From: an uncultured Oscillospiraceae bacterium
Lineage (GTDB): Bacteria; Bacillota; Clostridia; Oscillospirales; Oscillospiraceae
Direction: 5' to 3'
Assembly: GCA_934589705.1 (NCBI GenBank)
Contig: CAKTOH010000016.1
Span: 1 to 31,964, forward strand
Length of the DNA stretch: 31,964 bases
Shown here: piece after piece, positions 29,653-31,964 of the stretch
Layout: the number at the start of each line of letters is the position of its first letter
Numbering within the stretch: the stretch's first letter is position 1
Notes under the pieces: generated by a model
The model's database searches: none
What the model saw: the letters and a program-made list of their open reading frames with translations, nothing else
Told to the model about the DNA's origin: nothing
Program-made: the position numbers and the translations under genes

Positions 29653-31158
29653 ATGAAAAAAATCAGATGTCTTGCCCTGCTGCTGTCCTGCCTGCTGGCG
29701 GTGCAGTGCTTTTTCCTTCCCGCCTCGGCTCAGATGGAGACCACCGAGACCCTGGAAACCCTGCCCACGGAGTCGGCGGATATGACCGCCCAGACCGCGG
29801 ATATTCCCTTCGGCCAGGTGTGTATCCAGAAGGGCTGCCGCACCATCAACAGCATGTCCCCTCTGGCAGGCAGTGAGCGGAAGCTGGATACCGCCCTGTC
29901 CGCGTTTCTCTATGAGACCACCACCGACACGGTGGTCTATGCCTACAATCCGGATATGAAGGTGCACCCCGGTACGCTGGCCAAGATCGTCATGGCCCTG
30001 ATCGTCATCGAAAACTGCAATATGGACGATGTGGTCACGGTCACGGAAGGTATTCAGTCCTATGTGCCCATGGGCGTTAACAAGGTTCAGTCGGAAAGCC
30101 TGAAAAGTAACGAGCAGCTGAAGGTCAAGGACTTGCTGTACGCCCTGCTTCTGATCAACGCCAACGATGCCGCCGTGGCACTGGCGCACCACGTTTCCGG
30201 CACCACCGATGCCTTCCTGGAGCTGATGAACGCCCGGGTCAAGCAGATGGGCTGCGCCAATACCCAGTTCGGCAACGTCTCCGGTCTGTACACCGCGGAA
30301 TCTTCCAGCACCGCCCGGGATATGGCCATCATCGTCAAGACCGCCATCCAGAACGAGAATTTCAAGGAAATCTTCGGGGCCAAGAGCTATACCATCCCCG
30401 ATACCAACTTGGTTCAGGGTCGTAAGGAATTCAAGACCCAGAACTATATGATCGACGACAGCACCCTGCAAACCTTCTACGATGATCGGGTCACCGGCGG
30501 CTTTGCCTCTTACTATGAATCCTACGGCGCGTCCATTGCCTGTACCGCGGAATCCAAGAATATGAACTACGTTGCCGTCATTCTGGGAGCCACCCGTACC
30601 TTTGCGGAAAACGGCTGGCAGCCGGATATTTACGGTAACTTTGAAGAAATGTCCGATTTGCTGGACTATGCCTTCAGCTCCTTCAAGGTCAACCGGATTA
30701 TCTACGACGGCATGGCGCTCAGCTCCTTCAAGGTGAACGGCGGCGAGTGCAACGTGGTGGGCGAGGCCAAGGTGAACGTGGACAGCGTGGTGCCGGCAAA
30801 GGCTCAGATGAAGAACATCCAGATGAACTATACCGCCGTAGGCGGCGGCCTGTCCGCCCCCATCCAGAAGGATCAGCTCATTGCCACGCTGGAGGTGGTG
30901 TACCGGAACTCGGTGCTCACCGAGGTGGAGGTTTACGCCATGTGCGATGTGAAGCCCGCCGATCAGAACGGCGTGGTCATCCACTCGGTGGTAAAGCGGA
31001 GTTCCGGCGGAGGTTCAGGCTTCCTGTCGGTGGTGGGCACCATTTGCGTCATTGTCCTGGGGGCGGCCATTGTGTATCTGGCCTTTAACGCCTATATGCG
31101 CACCCGGATCCGAGCCCGGCGGCGGAAACGCCGCGCCCAGCGCAGGAGGAACGGCTGA
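29653..31158 (+). CDS. S11 (DacF-like) D,D-carboxypeptidase homologue with altered catalytic motifs
   Basis: A 501-residue exported protein with signal peptide (1-26, SASAQ-type end), a peptidase S11 domain (about 65-315), a C-terminal beta domain as in DacF/PBP5 (about 340-440), one membrane helix (about 453-476) and an Arg-rich tail. The fold is clear from HPGTLAKIVMALIVIENCNMDDVVTV, LLYALLLINANDAAVALAHHV and MNYVAVILGA. However the SxxK motif reads Thr108-Leu-Ala-Lys111, the SxN motif reads Asn169-Ala-Asn171, and the KTG motif reads Val280-Thr-Gly282. Loss of the nucleophile serine and the other two motif residues suggests no ordinary carboxypeptidase activity. It may bind peptidoglycan as a pseudoenzyme, or Thr108 may serve as an unusual nucleophile. 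The stop overlaps the uracil-DNA glycosylase start. Confidence 0.85.
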   Translation: MKKIRCLALLLSCLLAVQCFFLPASAQMETTETLETLPTESADMTAQTADIPFGQVCIQKGCRTINSMSPLAGSERKLDTALSAFLYETTTDTVVYAYNPDMKVHPGTLAKIVMALIVIENCNMDDVVTVTEGIQSYVPMGVNKVQSESLKSNEQLKVKDLLYALLLINANDAAVALAHHVSGTTDAFLELMNARVKQMGCANTQFGNVSGLYTAESSSTARDMAIIVKTAIQNENFKEIFGAKSYTIPDTNLVQGRKEFKTQNYMIDDSTLQTFYDDRVTGGFASYYESYGASIACTAESKNMNYVAVILGATRTFAENGWQPDIYGNFEEMSDLLDYAFSSFKVNRIIYDGMALSSFKVNGGECNVVGEAKVNVDSVVPAKAQMKNIQMNYTAVGGGLSAPIQKDQLIATLEVVYRNSVLTEVEVYAMCDVKPADQNGVVIHSVVKRSSGGGSGFLSVVGTICVIVLGAAIVYLAFNAYMRTRIRARRRKRRAQRRRNG

Positions 31159-31736
31159 TGTTAAACTGGGAACAGCTGGAGACCCAGTGCGATGCCTGTA
31201 CCCGGTGCGGCCTGTGCGAGACCCGGCACAACGTGGTGTTCGGGGCAGGAAACCGGCAGGCGGACATCCTATTCGTAGGGGAGGGACCCGGGGAGCAGGA
31301 GGATTTGCAGGGAGAACCCTTCGTAGGCCCGGCGGGGAAGCTATTGGATGATATGCTGTCCATTATCGACCTGTACCGGCAGGAGAATTGCTATATCTGC
31401 AACATTGTCAAGTGCCGCCCGCCCCGCAACCGGGATCCTCTGGAAACGGAGCAGGACGCCTGCATCGGCTTTTTGCGCAATCAGGTGGCCCTGGTCAGAC
31501 CCCGGATCATTGTCTGCCTGGGTCGGATCGCCGCCAAGCGGCTCATTGACCCGGAGTACCGGATCACCCGGCAGCATGGCCAGTGGGTGCGCAAGGGAGA
31601 TTTCTGGATGACGGCCATTTATCATCCTTCCGCCCTCCTGCGGGATGTGACCAAGCGGCCGGAGACCTTCGAGGATTTGCTGTCCATCCGGGCGAAAATC
31701 CGGGAACTGGGTCTTTGCGGCGCGAAGACGGACTGA
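31158..31736 (+). CDS. Uracil-DNA glycosylase, family 4 (iron-sulfur)
   Basis: A 192-residue family 4 uracil-DNA glycosylase that removes uracil from DNA. The four iron-sulfur cysteines expected from Thermus UDGA are in place: Cys14 and Cys17 (CDACTRCGLC) and Cys86 and Cys102 (IVKCRPPRNRDP and EQDACIGFL). Motif 1 is GEGPGEQEDLQGEPFVGPAG (about 41-60) and motif 2 is HPSALLRD (156-163). Length is typical. The ATG overlaps the stop of the S11 gene by one base (ATGA arrangement), with AGGAGGA upstream. An annotation as phage DNA polymerase-related protein would be the same family. Confidence 0.95.
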   Translation: MLNWEQLETQCDACTRCGLCETRHNVVFGAGNRQADILFVGEGPGEQEDLQGEPFVGPAGKLLDDMLSIIDLYRQENCYICNIVKCRPPRNRDPLETEQDACIGFLRNQVALVRPRIIVCLGRIAAKRLIDPEYRITRQHGQWVRKGDFWMTAIYHPSALLRDVTKRPETFEDLLSIRAKIRELGLCGAKTD

Positions 31737-31840
31737 GCGCACTGTGCTTCCTGCTTGAATGTGCCTCGCGTTCAAAGGGAAAGAGCGTTGGAAGTACCGG
31801 CACCGGAGGCAGCTTTGCCCGGGAAACGCGGAAATAACAG

Positions 31841-31869
31841 TTGACAATTCCGCAGTCGTCCGTTATAAT
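31841..31869 (+). promoter_or_regulatory. Perfect sigma-A promoter of tRNA-Thr
   Basis: TTGACA (31841-31846) and TATAAT (31864-31869) match the consensus exactly with a 17-base spacer, 19 bases before the tRNA. The 104 bases between the glycosylase stop and this promoter show nothing else clear. Confidence 0.95.
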
Positions 31870-31888
31870 AATCAGGCTGAATCGCCCT

Positions 31889-31964
31889 GCTAGTGTAGCA
31901 CAGTCGGTAGTGCATCTCACTCGTAATGAGAAGGTCGCCTGTTCGAGTCAGGTCACTAGCTCCA
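31889..31964 (+). tRNA. tRNA-Thr (anticodon CGT)
   Basis: A complete 76-base tRNA: acceptor stem GCTAGTG (31889-31895)/CACTAGC, D-arm GCAC..GTGC, anticodon stem TCTCA/TGAGA with loop CTCGTAA giving anticodon CGT (reads ACG, Thr), T-arm GCCTG-TTCGAGT-CAGGT, discriminator T and encoded CCA. It ends at the last base of the window, so any downstream terminator or tandem tRNA is not visible. Confidence 0.96.

Noticed and set aside
29596..30984. A 462-codon open frame on the minus strand opposite the S11 gene
   Set aside because: Antisense shadow, rich in His/Gly/Val, without signal, motif or ribosome site; the plus frame has signal peptide, domains and promoter.
1..31964. CRISPR arrays, prophage, integrase or insertion sequences
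   Set aside because: No regularly spaced repeats, transposase, integrase or phage structural genes were found; the tRNA at the right edge shows no attachment-site duplicate in the window.

Overview
The window looks like a chromosomal segment from a GC-rich anaerobic member of the Clostridia, most likely the Oscillospirales/Ruminococcaceae group. This is inferred from Gram-positive style genes (KhpA, YlxM-Ffh, an ECF sigma/anti-sigma pair of the clostridial type, GerMN lipoprotein, S11 DacF-like protein), strong Shine-Dalgarno sites, tight operons with 4-nt overlaps, and sigma-A promoters with 17-bp spacers. No phage, transposase, CRISPR array or plasmid function was seen. The content is mostly housekeeping, with structured intergenic repeats.

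Layout. 1-112: 3' end of a 5S rRNA gene and its terminator. 338-1096: a SAM methyltransferase gene broken by two in-frame stops. 1197-3523 (-): ECF sigma factor and membrane anti-sigma factor. 3822-6981 (-): zinc/manganese ABC importer (znuA-znuC-znuB) translationally coupled to trmO. 7090-8210: a small unknown protein and a GNAT acetyltransferase. 8238-12996 (+): the ylxM-ffh-rpsP-khpA-rimM-trmD translation/secretion cluster followed by an AEC-family permease. 13159-17688 (+): an ABC ATPase, a large FtsX-type permease and a secreted coiled-coil protein under a near-consensus promoter with a palindrome. 17842-21970 (-): tmk, DJ-1/PfpI, mltG and a U32-family (TrhP-like) tRNA hydroxylation gene. 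22097-24206 (+): DEAD-box helicase and DprA-like protein. 24726-25876 (+): HD phosphohydrolase and a conserved unknown. 25819-29538 (-): comEA-like, response regulator, histidine kinase, GerMN lipoprotein and exonuclease III. 29653-31736 (+): a DacF-like S11 protein whose three catalytic motifs are all altered, and a family 4 uracil-DNA glycosylase. 31889-31964: tRNA-Thr(CGT).

Most notable observations. (1) A dispersed element of about 150-170 bp (full copies near 3673-3822 and 10625-10790, a fragment at 1093-1146) keeps its nested hairpins through paired base changes, and in two places its terminal TAA serves as the stop codon of the preceding gene. (2) The S11 carboxypeptidase homologue reads TxxK, NxN and VTG in place of SxxK, SxN and KTG, suggesting a non-catalytic cell-wall protein or altered chemistry. 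(3) The response regulator-kinase-GerMN lipoprotein order parallels the actinobacterial MtrA-MtrB-LpqB system. (4) MltG carries a roughly 200-residue Glu/Pro-rich cytoplasmic extension.
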